The notes beneath the pieces were generated by a model. It was not told the DNA's origin. It saw nothing but the letters and a program-made list of their open reading frames with translations, and searched no databases. From NCBI RefSeq assembly GCF_030014955.1, contig NZ_JAGRPV010000001.1, forward strand, positions 8,603,869 to 8,667,868: a DNA stretch of 64,000 nt, written 5' to 3'. Origin of the DNA: Cohnella hashimotonis. Lineage in GTDB: Bacteria; Bacillota; Bacilli; Paenibacillales; Paenibacillaceae. Made by a program: the position numbers and the translations under genes. Below are positions 44,415 to 53,521 of this stretch, piece by piece. Position 1 is the stretch's first letter. Each line of letters starts with the position of its first letter.

Positions 44415-44873
44415 ATGATCGCAGATTACTTTTCTCAAGCCATCGCAAGCTTCGTCGGCACGGCGTGCTTCGGCGTTATCTTCCAGATTCCGAAGCGAAG
44501 CCTGGTTCAGTGCGGCCTGGCAGGCATGGTCGGTTGGCTGGTGTACTACGGCTTGATCCAGGCGGACGCAGACCCGATTGCGGCTACATGGGCGTCCGCC
44601 GTGCTTATCGGCCTCATCGCTCACTATCTGGCGATCCGCTTCAAGGTGCCCGTCACCGTTTTCAGCGTATCCGGAATCATCCCTCTCGTCCCGGGCGGCA
44701 TGGCCTACGACGCGATGCTGAGGGTCGTTCAGAACGACTATATGTCCGCAGTCGAGCTGGGGGCGAAGGCATTCATGCTATCCGGCGCGATCGCGGTAGG
44801 GCTCGTGTTCTCCGAGGTCGTCAATCAACTGGTGAAAAAGGTGCGGATGGGGATAGCGCGCGCAGGGGGCTGA
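44415..44873 (+). CDS. ThrE-type exporter, small subunit (DUF3815)
   Basis: A 152-residue integral membrane protein with four helices. FSVSGIIPLVPGGMAYDAM mirrors the PLVPG motif of the large subunit. It would complete the split exporter with the protein at 43635. GGGGCGGTCGGGG upstream supplies the ribosome binding site. Confidence 0.9.
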   Translation: MIADYFSQAIASFVGTACFGVIFQIPKRSLVQCGLAGMVGWLVYYGLIQADADPIAATWASAVLIGLIAHYLAIRFKVPVTVFSVSGIIPLVPGGMAYDAMLRVVQNDYMSAVELGAKAFMLSGAIAVGLVFSEVVNQLVKKVRMGIARAGG

Positions 44874-44879
44874 ATTTGG

Positions 44880-45117
44880 CAGGAAAAACCGTGCATCTGC
44901 GCACAAATCGTTGCTTGGGAGCGCAGATAGCCGGAAAAACCATGCATCTCCGCAAAATTCGCCGTCCGTGACCGAAGTTAGAAGGAAAAACCGTGCATCT
45001 GCGAACGATTCACCATCCGTGAGCCGAAGTTAGCCGGAAAAACCGTGCATCTCCGCACAAATCGTTGCTTGGGAGCGCAGATAGCCGGAAAAACCGTGCA
45101 TCTCCCCGCCAAACGCC
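44880..45117. repeat. 51-bp tandem repeat array (five units)
   Basis: GGAAAAACC starts units at 44882, 44933, 44984, 45036 and 45087 (steps 51, 51, 52, 51). Each has CCGTGCATCTCCGCACAAAT, in which GTGC and GCAC form a small dyad. The rest of the gap, 45118-45317, shows only loosely repeated GCAACCGC/TTGCGGTAACTGC words and no gene. Confidence 0.9.
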
Positions 45118-45317
45118 GCTGTTAAGTACGATGGCCAGCTAACTCTCCGCCTCTGTAGCCGCCGCAATAATAGCGTCAATAGAGGCCGGAGCGAGCCGCT
45201 CGCGGCTGCAACCGCAAAAATTGCGGTAACTGCACGTCCAACCGGGCCGCTCGTTGATGCAGCCCCGAATTTGCAGTTACAGCGTGTCCGAACGAGCCGC
45301 GCAACCAAAGGACGGAC

Positions 45318-46478
45318 TCAGTCCTCGACGCTACCCGACGCAAACTGGATGTCGTGGTTACATCCCTGCGCCGCGAACGACAGCAGGCGCGCGCCTTCGT
45401 CCGCCAGCGCTTCGCGATCGTCCGCCGACAGCGTGACGAATGGCTCGACGACCAGCAGCGCATCGCTGCGTTCCCGGCGGATCTCCCATTTGCCGGCGAC
45501 GATGCCGTCCAGCAGAAAGACGGGGCGGACGATACCGTTGGCGGTGAAAACACGTTTTTTGCGCGCTTCGCTTAATATGCGCGAGCGATCCGCGTAAGCG
45601 AGCAGCATCTGATCGAACTCGCCAAGATAGCGCGGCGGGCTAACGGTATTCGCATCTGGGCGGGGCGCATCGGGCAAGTCGAACAGCTCGGTCCCTTGCT
45701 CGGAGCGGAAACGGACGAGCTTGGGCCCGAGCCGCCGGACCGCTTCCTGCAGCTTCGTGAGGCCCGACCATGCTTGCATGTCCTTGACCGATGCAGGCCC
45801 GAAGGCGGACAAATATCGCATGACAAGCGCTTCGTTCGTGCAGCTCTCTTCCTGTGGCGCCAGCTCGGTCCACGCTTCGAGCGGCACATGCAGCGCCTGC
45901 CCGCTGCGGCCCCACAGACCGCGCGGCGGCGTCTGCGCGAGCGGCACGCGCGCCCGGACTGCGATCGCGAGCGCCTCGGGATCGCGGTCCGGCCAGCGCT
46001 CCGCAAGCCGCGCACCAAGCTCCGCGAAGCTCAGCGGGCGCTCGGCCGTCCATTCCCGCCCCAAGGCGGCGATCGCGTCCAGATCTAAGCCGGCCAGCCG
46101 CTTGCCGAAGGCGCCGGCCAGCCCGCGATCCTGCACGGGCTGAAGCAGCGGGCGGAGCGACAAGGCGTCCCGGGTCGAGACGAGATGCAGCGTGGCCCGC
46201 ATCAGAGCGATCCGCACCGCTTCGCGTCCAAGGAGCAGGCTTTCGAGCTCTGCGGGCTCGAACCGCTCGAGCCGCGCCCACAACGCGTAATAAGGCGCCA
46301 TTGGCGCCTGCGCTTGCAGGCCGCACAGCCGCTCGATCGCTTCGAGCGCGGACATGCGCTGCCGTCCCAGCAGCATCTGCCTGGCCAACAGCGCACGATT
46401 GAGCGCGCCGCGGTCCAGCGTCTCAGCCGCCGCAAAGTCTTTGCTTTTTGAATGGGATTCTGACGGTCGTTCGTTCAT
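45318..46478 (-). CDS. Winged-helix DNA-binding protein, AlkZ/YcaQ-like
   Basis: A 386-residue protein starting at the ATG at 46478 after AAGGGGG; the frame is open to 46580 without a better start. It matches the HTH_42 winged-helix family: LNRALLARQMLL, then LCGLQAQAPMAPYYALW (Q55-x-Q57), LMRATLHLVSTRDA, and the late APRPDANTVSPPRYLGEFDQ. In AlkZ-type DNA glycosylases a QxQ or QxD motif at this place is catalytic for removing bulky or crosslinked bases; activity here is inferred. It stands alone, upstream of the IS element. Confidence 0.82.
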   Translation of the reverse strand: MNERPSESHSKSKDFAAAETLDRGALNRALLARQMLLGRQRMSALEAIERLCGLQAQAPMAPYYALWARLERFEPAELESLLLGREAVRIALMRATLHLVSTRDALSLRPLLQPVQDRGLAGAFGKRLAGLDLDAIAALGREWTAERPLSFAELGARLAERWPDRDPEALAIAVRARVPLAQTPPRGLWGRSGQALHVPLEAWTELAPQEESCTNEALVMRYLSAFGPASVKDMQAWSGLTKLQEAVRRLGPKLVRFRSEQGTELFDLPDAPRPDANTVSPPRYLGEFDQMLLAYADRSRILSEARKKRVFTANGIVRPVFLLDGIVAGKWEIRRERSDALLVVEPFVTLSADDREALADEGARLLSFAAQGCNHDIQFASGSVED

Positions 46479-46710
46479 GCGGTTCGTTCCCCCTTGGCGA
46501 GGCGCTCGGGCCTCATCGGTAAACCAAGAATAACGCATGTTCTCTGACAGCAGTCTGTCAGTAAAGCATGCATGCGACAACGCATTTCGTTCAGCGCGGA
46601 TTCCAAGCAGTCTTTGTCGGCATGTCAGAAAGTATAAATTTAGCGGCGATTTGCGGCAGGTAAGCGAGCATGCGGCGGGCCGGAGCTATTCGGTCGTTTT
46701 ACGGGTCGAA

Positions 46711-46773
46711 ATAACTGCATTCGTACAGGTATTTTCTTCGGATCAACGACGTGCGATGAAAAAGATGCAAATA
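46711..46773. repeat. Dispersed double-hairpin element, copy B, left part
   Basis: ATAACTGCATTCGTACAGGT and following sequence match unit a of the dispersed element up to GATGCAAATA, where an insertion sequence interrupts it. The element resumes at 48429. Confidence 0.75.
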
Positions 46774-48428
46774 AAGTCAATTTCATAATTAATTTGGTCA
46801 TGGAGCCAAGCATGAGGCCAATGTTGGGGAAGTCCTTTTTTTTGAGGTTAAGCGGCTGGTTTTGCTTCGCGGATGCGCTTGTTTAATTTATCTATTGCAA
46901 GTTTGCATACATTGTATGTGAGACAACTTAAGTCCATATCTACGAATGCACGTCTTTTAAGCTTTCGCGTCGTGCCTAATTCCAGATAAAGTTTTAAATA
47001 GGCAAAGACACGCTCAACCGCGGTCCGCTGTTTAAATAATTGATGGAACTTTTCACTGCCTCGCCCAGGTGCAGTGTATCTACGAACATCCTCTTTTACT
47101 TGTTTTTTTATCACCTTTTGGCAGCCGTCGGCTTGAAACGGACAGGCTGCGCATTCTTTGGGTGCTACAAATTTAACAGTATCCCGAGTCGCATCATAGC
47201 TATCGTAGCGGTACGAATGACCTTGTTTGCACGTTGGGCGCAAGTGTTTATCTACACCATCCGGCAGTTTGGTGCGATGAACAAGCGGAATAAGCGAACA
47301 TGCACCTACATCTCTAACTTGCTGGTAAACGGGCTCGCTATCGTATCCTTTGTCGCCTAACACGTACTTAGGCTGGAGTGTTGGGAACCGCTCTTTTAAT
47401 CGTTTAAGCAGCACGATCGCCGGACGTTGGTCGTTTACGTGAGCCGAGCAGTTTACGCCAGTCACAATATACTGACTCTGGCAATCCACTAACAAATTGA
47501 GCTTGTAGCCGTACCAATATTTTACGCGTCCGCTTCCGCGGGGATCGCCTTTTGCTCCTACACTTGGATAGGTCGGCATGTCCGCGATGAGTTCCTCGTA
47601 GCTGCAAGACAACATCCCCGCAACTTCCTTTTCAAAGTGTGTTAACGAAGCTTCGTAAGCCTCGACTTGCGCACGCCACGCGGCCTCCTCGGCTTTGGGG
47701 ACGCGCCCGCGTTTGGCACGCTTGGGTTTCTCGGGCTTGGGGGCTGGCTGCGGGACATGGCTGACGGCGTCCAGAAAAGCAGGCTCTTCGCTGTCTTCTA
47801 CCTCCTTGGGGAGAATGGACGGGGCCGGTTTAGACGCGTCAATTTTGGGGTTTCGGTCAAAGGCTTCCACATGCGAAGAGTCCACCGCCATGCTTTCACC
47901 TTTCAGGAAGCCTTCTGTAATCGCTGCATCCACCGTAATATCGATGACCTCATGCAGGATACCGGACTGCTGAAGTTTGGTGAAAAGCCTGGAATAGGCG
48001 GCTTGGCTCGGTACCCGATCAGAGCCTGTAAAGTGACAGCGCAATCTGAATTCTGCACTGCTTTTCAGACGGTTGACCAGGTCCTTGATGAAGCGAATAT
48101 GCTCGATTTTGCAAAGGATAAGCGAAAAGATCATCGCTCTGGTGTTCAAGCTTTCGGGCCGACCACGTCGTTTGAAGCTACTGATGGCGTACAAGATTTT
48201 CGCAATAGGAACTTCTTCCAAAATGAGGTCGTCTTTTGACGCCGGGGACATTTTTAGAAGGGTCTCAAAGGAAAAGAGCTCTTCTTGTCGAATTGGAATC
48301 GTAGGAGTACTTCCTTTCTTTCTCGTTTTGGTTGGCTAACCTTAATTTCGAGAATGTGGGGAGGTACTCCTCTTTGGTGCGCCAAAAAAGTCAGTCGTAG
48401 CAAGGGGTTTGAATTATGAAATTGACTT
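46774..48428 (-). mobile_element. Complete insertion sequence (IS1182-like), 1655 bp
   Basis: Ends are perfect 17-bp inverted repeats, AAGTCAATTTCATAATT at 46774-46790 and its reverse complement at 48412-48428. They are flanked by the 4-bp direct repeat AATA (46770-46773 and 48429-48432). One transposase gene fills the element. The exact termini could shift by one or two bases because the flanks are A/T-rich. Base composition is lower in GC than the neighbouring genes, as expected of a recent arrival. Confidence 0.92.
46848..48251 (-). CDS. DDE transposase, IS1182-like
   Basis: A 467-residue transposase. The N-terminal domain resembles DUF772 (SKDDLILEEVPIAKILYAI, RLFTKLQQSGILHEV). DDE residues appear in order: Asp in MAVDSSHVEAF, Asp in LGDKGYDSEPVY, and Glu in RTAVERVFAYLK. 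Cysteines in CKQGHSY and CAACPFQADGC may form a zinc site. A proline/lysine-rich insert at residues 160-200 separates the first Asp from the rest. It appears intact. Family assignment between IS1182 and other IS5/IS4-like groups is by eye. Confidence 0.9.
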   Translation of the reverse strand: MSPASKDDLILEEVPIAKILYAISSFKRRGRPESLNTRAMIFSLILCKIEHIRFIKDLVNRLKSSAEFRLRCHFTGSDRVPSQAAYSRLFTKLQQSGILHEVIDITVDAAITEGFLKGESMAVDSSHVEAFDRNPKIDASKPAPSILPKEVEDSEEPAFLDAVSHVPQPAPKPEKPKRAKRGRVPKAEEAAWRAQVEAYEASLTHFEKEVAGMLSCSYEELIADMPTYPSVGAKGDPRGSGRVKYWYGYKLNLLVDCQSQYIVTGVNCSAHVNDQRPAIVLLKRLKERFPTLQPKYVLGDKGYDSEPVYQQVRDVGACSLIPLVHRTKLPDGVDKHLRPTCKQGHSYRYDSYDATRDTVKFVAPKECAACPFQADGCQKVIKKQVKEDVRRYTAPGRGSEKFHQLFKQRTAVERVFAYLKLYLELGTTRKLKRRAFVDMDLSCLTYNVCKLAIDKLNKRIREAKPAA

Positions 48429-48670
48429 AATATGCAGGTAAATTCAAAGCGCAAGCCGAAAATGGGGCTAGCGAAGAAAAATAAATGCACTTTCGCATCT
48501 TTTCTGCCTGAAAGGGTCGGGATCGGCGAATATAGATGTATATTTGCAGGCATTGCGGCGAAAGAACGGCGCAGCCGACGATAGCCGGGCCTATTGAAGC
48601 GGCTGTCGGAATAGCCATTGACAGCGTTCCGCAGGAGTCAAACTTGCATATCGCAAGACTAAGAAACAAC
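48429..48670. repeat. Dispersed double-hairpin element, copy B, right part
   Basis: After the IS the element continues with AATATGCAGGTAAATTC, then unit b (AAATGCACTTTCGCATC to ATGTATATTTGCAGGCATTG) and a tail CCGACGATAGCC...GGCTGTCGG. The rest of the gap to 48709 holds only the inverted repeat at 48658. Confidence 0.78.
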
Positions 48671-48694
48671 GCCAGGGCGAGCCCCCTGTTTCTT
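48658..48694. terminator. Inverted repeat after kinase gene
   Basis: AAGAAACA pairs with TGTTTCTT around a GC-rich centre, just past the stop of the minus-strand histidine kinase. A terminator role is plausible, but no long T-run follows. Confidence 0.45.
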
Positions 48695-48709
48695 GCCGCT
48701 GCTTAAACT

Positions 48710-51196
48710 TTAATACGGAAGACGTATCTCGACACGGGTACCCTGACCCAGTGCGCTCATATAACGGATGGTCCCTCTGTGTCCCGCCAATATCTGCTGG
48801 CTGACCATAAGGCCGAGACCGTGCCCCGAGACTTTGTTGGAATAAAACGGTTCGCCGAGATGCTTCAGCTCCTCTTCGGAAATGCCGAAGCCCTCGTCCT
48901 CGATGACGATCAAGATGCTGTCGCTCACCGATTCATCCGAACGCTGTATCGCTTCTGCCTCAGCAGGCGTATATGCCGAGGCTTTCGGCTCACGAGCCGC
49001 AGCAGCCTCGGCCTCGGCATACGCTTTGCTGCCGCTCGCAGCCTCACTCTCGGCCACGACTTCGCTCCTGCCGGCTGTCTCGCTCTTGCCGGATTCGCTG
49101 CCGCCGACCGTCGCGCCATCGCCGACCGTCGCGCTGCCGCCGGCCTCCCCGTGCAGCTCCGCCCAGATGCCGATGCGCATCGTGCCGCCGTCCGGCATCG
49201 CCTCCATGCCGTTTTTGAGCACGTTCAAGAACACCTGCTTCAGCTGGTTAGGCTCGCCGTTCAACGACGGCAGCTCGTCGGCTTCGTGCAGCTCGAATTG
49301 CACGTTGTTCATAATCGCCTGCGCCTCGAGCAGCGCTACCGTCTCCTTCATGATGGAGCGGATGTCGACGAGCTGGAAGCGGATTGCCTGCGGCTTGGAC
49401 AGGACGAGGAACTCTCCGACGATAAAGTTGATCCGGTCGAGCTCGGACAGCATCGTGTCGAGATGGGACGGCGTGATGAAACCCGACTTCTGCTGGAGCT
49501 GCACGAATCCCCGGAGCGTCGTCAACGGATTGCGAATCTCGTGCGCGACGCCCGCGGCGAGCTGACCGACCATCGACAGCTTCTCGGTGCGTCTCAGCAT
49601 CTCCTCGGTTGCCTTCCGCTCGGTAATGTTCCGAGAGATCGAGGCGATGCCGATGACCTCGCCATCCTCGTCGCGTACAGGGGACACCGTGATGCTGACG
49701 TCGATTTGCGAGCCGTCTTTGCGGTAGCGGACCGTCTCGCAGTCGGCTACCGAGCCGCCCTTGACGACCTTCCTCAGGATGCGGGAATAGTCTTCCTGGA
49801 GCTCTTCCGGCACCTCGGGCAGACGTCGGCCCAACGCTTCGGCGGCGCTCCAGCCGTACATTTTTTCGAACGCGGCGTTTACCTGCATCAGATTCCCGGC
49901 GGGATCCGCGACATGGATCGCGTCCGAGCTGTGATGCACGAACGACTCGAGATACTGCTTGGTGCTGCGCAGCTCGGCCGCCGTATCTCTCAGCCGGTTC
50001 GTATAGGTGCTGAGATTGCTCGCCATCGTGTTGACGCGTTCCGACAGCTTGCCGAGCTCGTCGTTGCTGGCGACGGGCAGCGGCTCGTCAAAGCTTCCTT
50101 CGGCGACCGCGTTGACCTTGCGGAGGATCTGCCGAACGGGGCGGATCATGAGGCCCGACAGCCAATAGCTGGTCAAGACCGTGACCGCCAGCAGCGCGAG
50201 GCCGATGACGCAGCTCAGCAGCAGCTGCCGGTGCAGATCGCCGCTGATCGCCGAGCGGTCGAAGCTTACGGTGACGATATAGTCCCGGTCGCCGTGGATC
50301 GGGATATAGCTCTTGAGCAGCCGTTTGCCGCCGGAGCGGCTGTTCGCCGTTACGGTTTCTCCCGAGGTGATGGCGGTATTCACGTGTTCGACGTCGGCAT
50401 CGTCCTTGTAGGCGTAGGTGCCGAACACGATGTCCCGGACGTCCAGATTGTAGACGGGCTTGCCTTTTTTAATCTTGATGATCGGCGCTTTTCCGAAGAA
50501 GGCGGGATCGATGCCGGTAATCTCGACGAGATCGGAATTGTCGTTCAGCAGCTGCTTGATCAATTTTTCGGTACCGACCGAATCCTTGAAGTCCACGAGT
50601 ACGTCCCCCCGGCTGAAGGGATTGATCATATAATTCGTCGTGCCGTCGTAATAGTCGCCCCACTTCAGGATCAGATCGGGATCAGAGGTGGCAAAATTAA
50701 AGGGACCCGACCAGAAGTTCGGCATCGCCCGGCCAAAGCCGACGTTGACGGGCTTGCGCGCGAACAGCTGCTGGAAAGCCCTGTACCAGTAATCCATCGT
50801 ATTCGAACCGAGATTGATCTCGCTGGGCTTGGAGGACTTCTTGACGACGATGTCGTTCGGCGTCTTTACCCACAGCGAGATGCCTTCCAGCTGCAGCTCT
50901 GCGGTCAATTTGACGAGCTGTTCGTTGGTCACGTTGTCGATGTCGGGATCCAGCGAGCTGCGTATCGCGATCGAGGCGGCGAGCAGCTTTTCTTCTTGCG
51001 CTTTCTCCAGACGTTCGAGCTCGTCTTCGTAAGATTTGATGGACTCTCCGATCTGCTTCGAGATAATCTCCATGCGATCGATCGCCGCATTCTGCATCCC
51101 CGCCTTGGACCAGAAGTACGTAATCGACAGGTTCAGCATGAGGATCGCCGCGACGAGCAGAGACAGGAAAAGCGTCAGCTTAAGCTTTATAGACAA
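48710..51196 (-). CDS. Membrane histidine kinase (extracellular sensor, HAMP, PAS, HisKA)
   Basis: An 828-residue kinase if started at the TTG at 51196, 9 bases after AGGAGG; the longer frame to 51295 lacks a site. A first helix (residues 6-26) and a second near 325-350 flank an extracellular sensor. HAMP (about 350-400), PAS (about 410-530) and HisKA follow, with phospho-acceptor His near residue 551 in GVAHEIRNPL. The ATPase domain has QLKQVFLNVLKNGMEAM and DEGFGI but is interrupted by about 70 Ser/Glu/Ala-rich residues between these motifs. The dimer/ATPase pattern is like sporulation and nutrient-stress kinases. No response regulator gene is adjacent. Confidence 0.9.
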   Translation of the reverse strand: MSIKLKLTLFLSLLVAAILMLNLSITYFWSKAGMQNAAIDRMEIISKQIGESIKSYEDELERLEKAQEEKLLAASIAIRSSLDPDIDNVTNEQLVKLTAELQLEGISLWVKTPNDIVVKKSSKPSEINLGSNTMDYWYRAFQQLFARKPVNVGFGRAMPNFWSGPFNFATSDPDLILKWGDYYDGTTNYMINPFSRGDVLVDFKDSVGTEKLIKQLLNDNSDLVEITGIDPAFFGKAPIIKIKKGKPVYNLDVRDIVFGTYAYKDDADVEHVNTAITSGETVTANSRSGGKRLLKSYIPIHGDRDYIVTVSFDRSAISGDLHRQLLLSCVIGLALLAVTVLTSYWLSGLMIRPVRQILRKVNAVAEGSFDEPLPVASNDELGKLSERVNTMASNLSTYTNRLRDTAAELRSTKQYLESFVHHSSDAIHVADPAGNLMQVNAAFEKMYGWSAAEALGRRLPEVPEELQEDYSRILRKVVKGGSVADCETVRYRKDGSQIDVSITVSPVRDEDGEVIGIASISRNITERKATEEMLRRTEKLSMVGQLAAGVAHEIRNPLTTLRGFVQLQQKSGFITPSHLDTMLSELDRINFIVGEFLVLSKPQAIRFQLVDIRSIMKETVALLEAQAIMNNVQFELHEADELPSLNGEPNQLKQVFLNVLKNGMEAMPDGGTMRIGIWAELHGEAGGSATVGDGATVGGSESGKSETAGRSEVVAESEAASGSKAYAEAEAAAAREPKASAYTPAEAEAIQRSDESVSDSILIVIEDEGFGISEEELKHLGEPFYSNKVSGHGLGLMVSQQILAGHRGTIRYMSALGQGTRVEIRLPY

Positions 51197-51344
51197 GGCA
51201 GAAGGCCTCCTAATGTATGGGGACTGGACGTAGATGTCTGAAACGGTGAAGTTGCTCGGCAGCCGGCTTTTATAAATTCTGTGCGTCACGCGCATAATCC
51301 TGCCATGCGGCGTCAGCCTAAATCATGCAAAGCGATCAGCGATC

Positions 51345-51430
51345 AAGTTAAAGCGTTTAAACTTTTGGGGTTGATCAAATCCTATAGAGTGGGTTAAAAT
51401 AAGTTAACGAAAGTTAAAGCGTTTAAACTT
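51345..51430. promoter_or_regulatory. Twin LacI-type operators around a promoter
   Basis: The same 20-bp near-palindrome AAGTTAAAGCGTTTAAACTT occurs at 51345-51364 and 51411-51430. Between them TTGATC (51371) and TTAAAA (51394), 17 bp apart, form a candidate promoter. The LacI-family gene starts at 51498, so autoregulation is likely, perhaps by looping. This is the main content of the 301-bp gap. Confidence 0.75.
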
Positions 51431-51497
51431 TAAGGGTGTATCTTAGTCTGGAACCTACGGCACACATCTCTCATGAGGAAAAAAGGAGCGCGAAAGC

Positions 51498-52505
51498 GTG
51501 AAAATCAGCATCTTCGACGTCGCCAAAAAGTCGGGACTGTCCGTGGTCACCGTTTCCCGGGTCATTAACAACGCGCCGTCCGTGAGAGAGAAAAACAGGG
51601 AAAAGGTGCTCCAGGCGATGAAGGAGCTCGGCTATCACCCGAGCGCCGCAGCGCGCAGCCTGGCCAGGGGGCGCACGGGCGTCATCGGCCTCACGCTGGC
51701 GACGCTGCAGGACTCGTTTTTCGACGCGGTCGTCAAGGAGATCGGCGACCGGCTGGCCGAGCACGGATACTTTCTCGCGCTGTCGGTCGAGACGGGGGCC
51801 GGCGGAGGCGCGGGCAGGATGCTCTTCGAGGAAGACCGCGTGGACGGCGTCATCGTGCTGTCCCCGATGCAGGAGGACAGCTACGAGCTGGAGCTGCTGC
51901 AGAAGCGGATTCCCTATATTCTGTTGGACAATCAGCAGCCTTCGCCCTCGGCGCCATCCGTGGTCGTGAACAATTATAAAGGCGGCTACGAGGCTGCGCG
52001 GCATCTGATCGGCCTCGGACATCGCAAGATCGCGCATATCGCCGGGCCGCGGGCGTTTTTAAGCAGCCAGGACCGGGAGCGCGGGTTCCTGCAGGCGCTT
52101 GCCGAGGCCGGACTTGCGCCCTGGGGCGTCGAACCCGGCGAGTTCAATATCGCGGCAGGCTATCGGATCGCGGAGGCATGGATCGCGGCAGGGCGCCTGC
52201 CGGAAGCGGTATTCGCGGCGGACGACCACATCGCGCTCGGCGTCGTAGACGCCTGCAAGAATGCGGGGCTTCGCGTGCCGCGGGATCTGTCGGTCGTCGG
52301 CTTCGACGACCAGGTGCTCGCTTCGGCGCTCAAGCCCGGGCTGACGACGGTTCGCCAGCCCGCGGACAAGATCGCGCGCAGAGGGGTTGAGCTGCTGCTT
52401 GCGGCGATCGAGGGGCAGCAGCGGCGCCATGTCACGGTGCAGATCGATCCGGAGCTGATCGTCAGGGATTCGACGGCGCAAGCCATCAAGGTAGTGAACG
52501 AATAG
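51498..52505 (+). CDS. LacI-family transcriptional regulator
   Basis: A 335-residue repressor starting at the GTG at 51498 after AAAAGGAG. Residues 1-55 carry the LacI helix-turn-helix and hinge (ISIFDVAKKSGLSVVTVSRV, then GYHPSAAARSLA). The remainder is the sugar-binding core (GVIGLTLATLQDSFFDAVV, VVGFDDQVLASALKPGLTTV). It heads an operon with the sugar kinase at 52525 and the GH4 enzyme at 53522, 19 and 25 bp apart. Twin operators lie upstream. The effector is probably a sugar handled by those enzymes. Confidence 0.94.
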   Translation: MKISIFDVAKKSGLSVVTVSRVINNAPSVREKNREKVLQAMKELGYHPSAAARSLARGRTGVIGLTLATLQDSFFDAVVKEIGDRLAEHGYFLALSVETGAGGGAGRMLFEEDRVDGVIVLSPMQEDSYELELLQKRIPYILLDNQQPSPSAPSVVVNNYKGGYEAARHLIGLGHRKIAHIAGPRAFLSSQDRERGFLQALAEAGLAPWGVEPGEFNIAAGYRIAEAWIAAGRLPEAVFAADDHIALGVVDACKNAGLRVPRDLSVVGFDDQVLASALKPGLTTVRQPADKIARRGVELLLAAIEGQQRRHVTVQIDPELIVRDSTAQAIKVVNE

Positions 52506-52524
52506 CCAAAAGGGAGAGACGAGG

Positions 52525-53496
52525 ATGAAATATTATTTGGGCGTCGACGGCGGCGGTTCCAAGACCTACGCGCTCGTCGCTGACGACCGGGGACGGGTCG
52601 TCGGGAAGGGCAAGAGCGGCAACGGCAATCATCAGATCGACCGGGAAGTCGCGCGGCGCAGCATCAGGGAGGCGACGGAGATGGCGCTTGCCGATGCGGG
52701 CGTCTCGCGGGAGCAAGTGGCGTCCGCCTGCTTCGGCTTGGCCGGCGCCGACCGCGAAGCGGACTTCCGGATCTTGCGTCCGATGATCGCGGAGCTCGGC
52801 TTCGCGAAGCACGAGATTCATTGCGACACCATCATCGCCATGCGCGCTGGTACGAGCCGCCCTTACGGCGTCGTGCTCATCTGCGGCAGCGGCACCAACG
52901 GCGCGGGCCTGAATCCCGCCGGAGAGAGCCTCCAGGTCGGCGGGTTCACCTATATGACGGGAGATTTCGGCGGAGGGATGGCGCTGGCTGTCGAGGCTTT
53001 CCGCACGGTCATACGCGCTTGGGACGGACGCGAGGAGGCGACCGCTCTTACGCCGCTCGTGCTGGCGGAGACGGGTTACGCTACCGTCGAAGAGATGTTT
53101 CACGATTATCTGGACCGCGATCTGCAGCCGCCGTTGAGCCTTGCCAAGCTGCTCTTCGAGGCCGCCGAGGGCGGAGACGCTGCCGCGCAAGCGATTCTGC
53201 GCAAGCAGGGCGAAGAGTCGGGGCTGCAGGCGAGTGCCCTCATCCGCAGGCTCGGCATGTCGGACGAGACGTTCGACGTCGTCATGGCCGGCAGCATCCT
53301 GACGCGGGGCAAGGGAGATTGGGTGCATGCCGGAATCCGCAAAGCGGTGGCGGCTGCGGCGCCGAAGGCTTCGGTGGTGAAGCTGGCGGTCGAGCCGGTC
53401 GTGGGCGCGCTGTGGCTGGCGTTCGAAGCCGACGGCCCGCTGCCGGAGACGGCGCGCGAGACGCTCAAGGACGCGGCGGAATTCGAAGCGATCTGA
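52525..53496 (+). CDS. BadF/N-acetylglucosamine kinase-family ATPase
   Basis: A 323-residue ASKHA-fold kinase. The N-terminal phosphate loop is YYLGVDGGGSKTYALV; a second ATP motif is LICGSGTNGAGLNP, and VMAGSILTRG lies near the end. The family phosphorylates N-acetylglucosamine and related amino sugars. Set between a LacI regulator and a GH4 phospho-glycosidase, it may phosphorylate the sugar or disaccharide that GH4 then splits. AGGGAGAGACGAGG provides the ribosome binding site. Confidence 0.9.
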   Translation: MKYYLGVDGGGSKTYALVADDRGRVVGKGKSGNGNHQIDREVARRSIREATEMALADAGVSREQVASACFGLAGADREADFRILRPMIAELGFAKHEIHCDTIIAMRAGTSRPYGVVLICGSGTNGAGLNPAGESLQVGGFTYMTGDFGGGMALAVEAFRTVIRAWDGREEATALTPLVLAETGYATVEEMFHDYLDRDLQPPLSLAKLLFEAAEGGDAAAQAILRKQGEESGLQASALIRRLGMSDETFDVVMAGSILTRGKGDWVHAGIRKAVAAAAPKASVVKLAVEPVVGALWLAFEADGPLPETARETLKDAAEFEAI

Positions 53497-53521
53497 TCCA
53501 TATACCAGGAGGATGATAAGC

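Noticed and set aside
48779..51241. 820-residue plus-strand open frame opposite the histidine kinase
   Set aside because: It is the high-GC antisense shadow of a domain-rich gene and shows no motif of its own.
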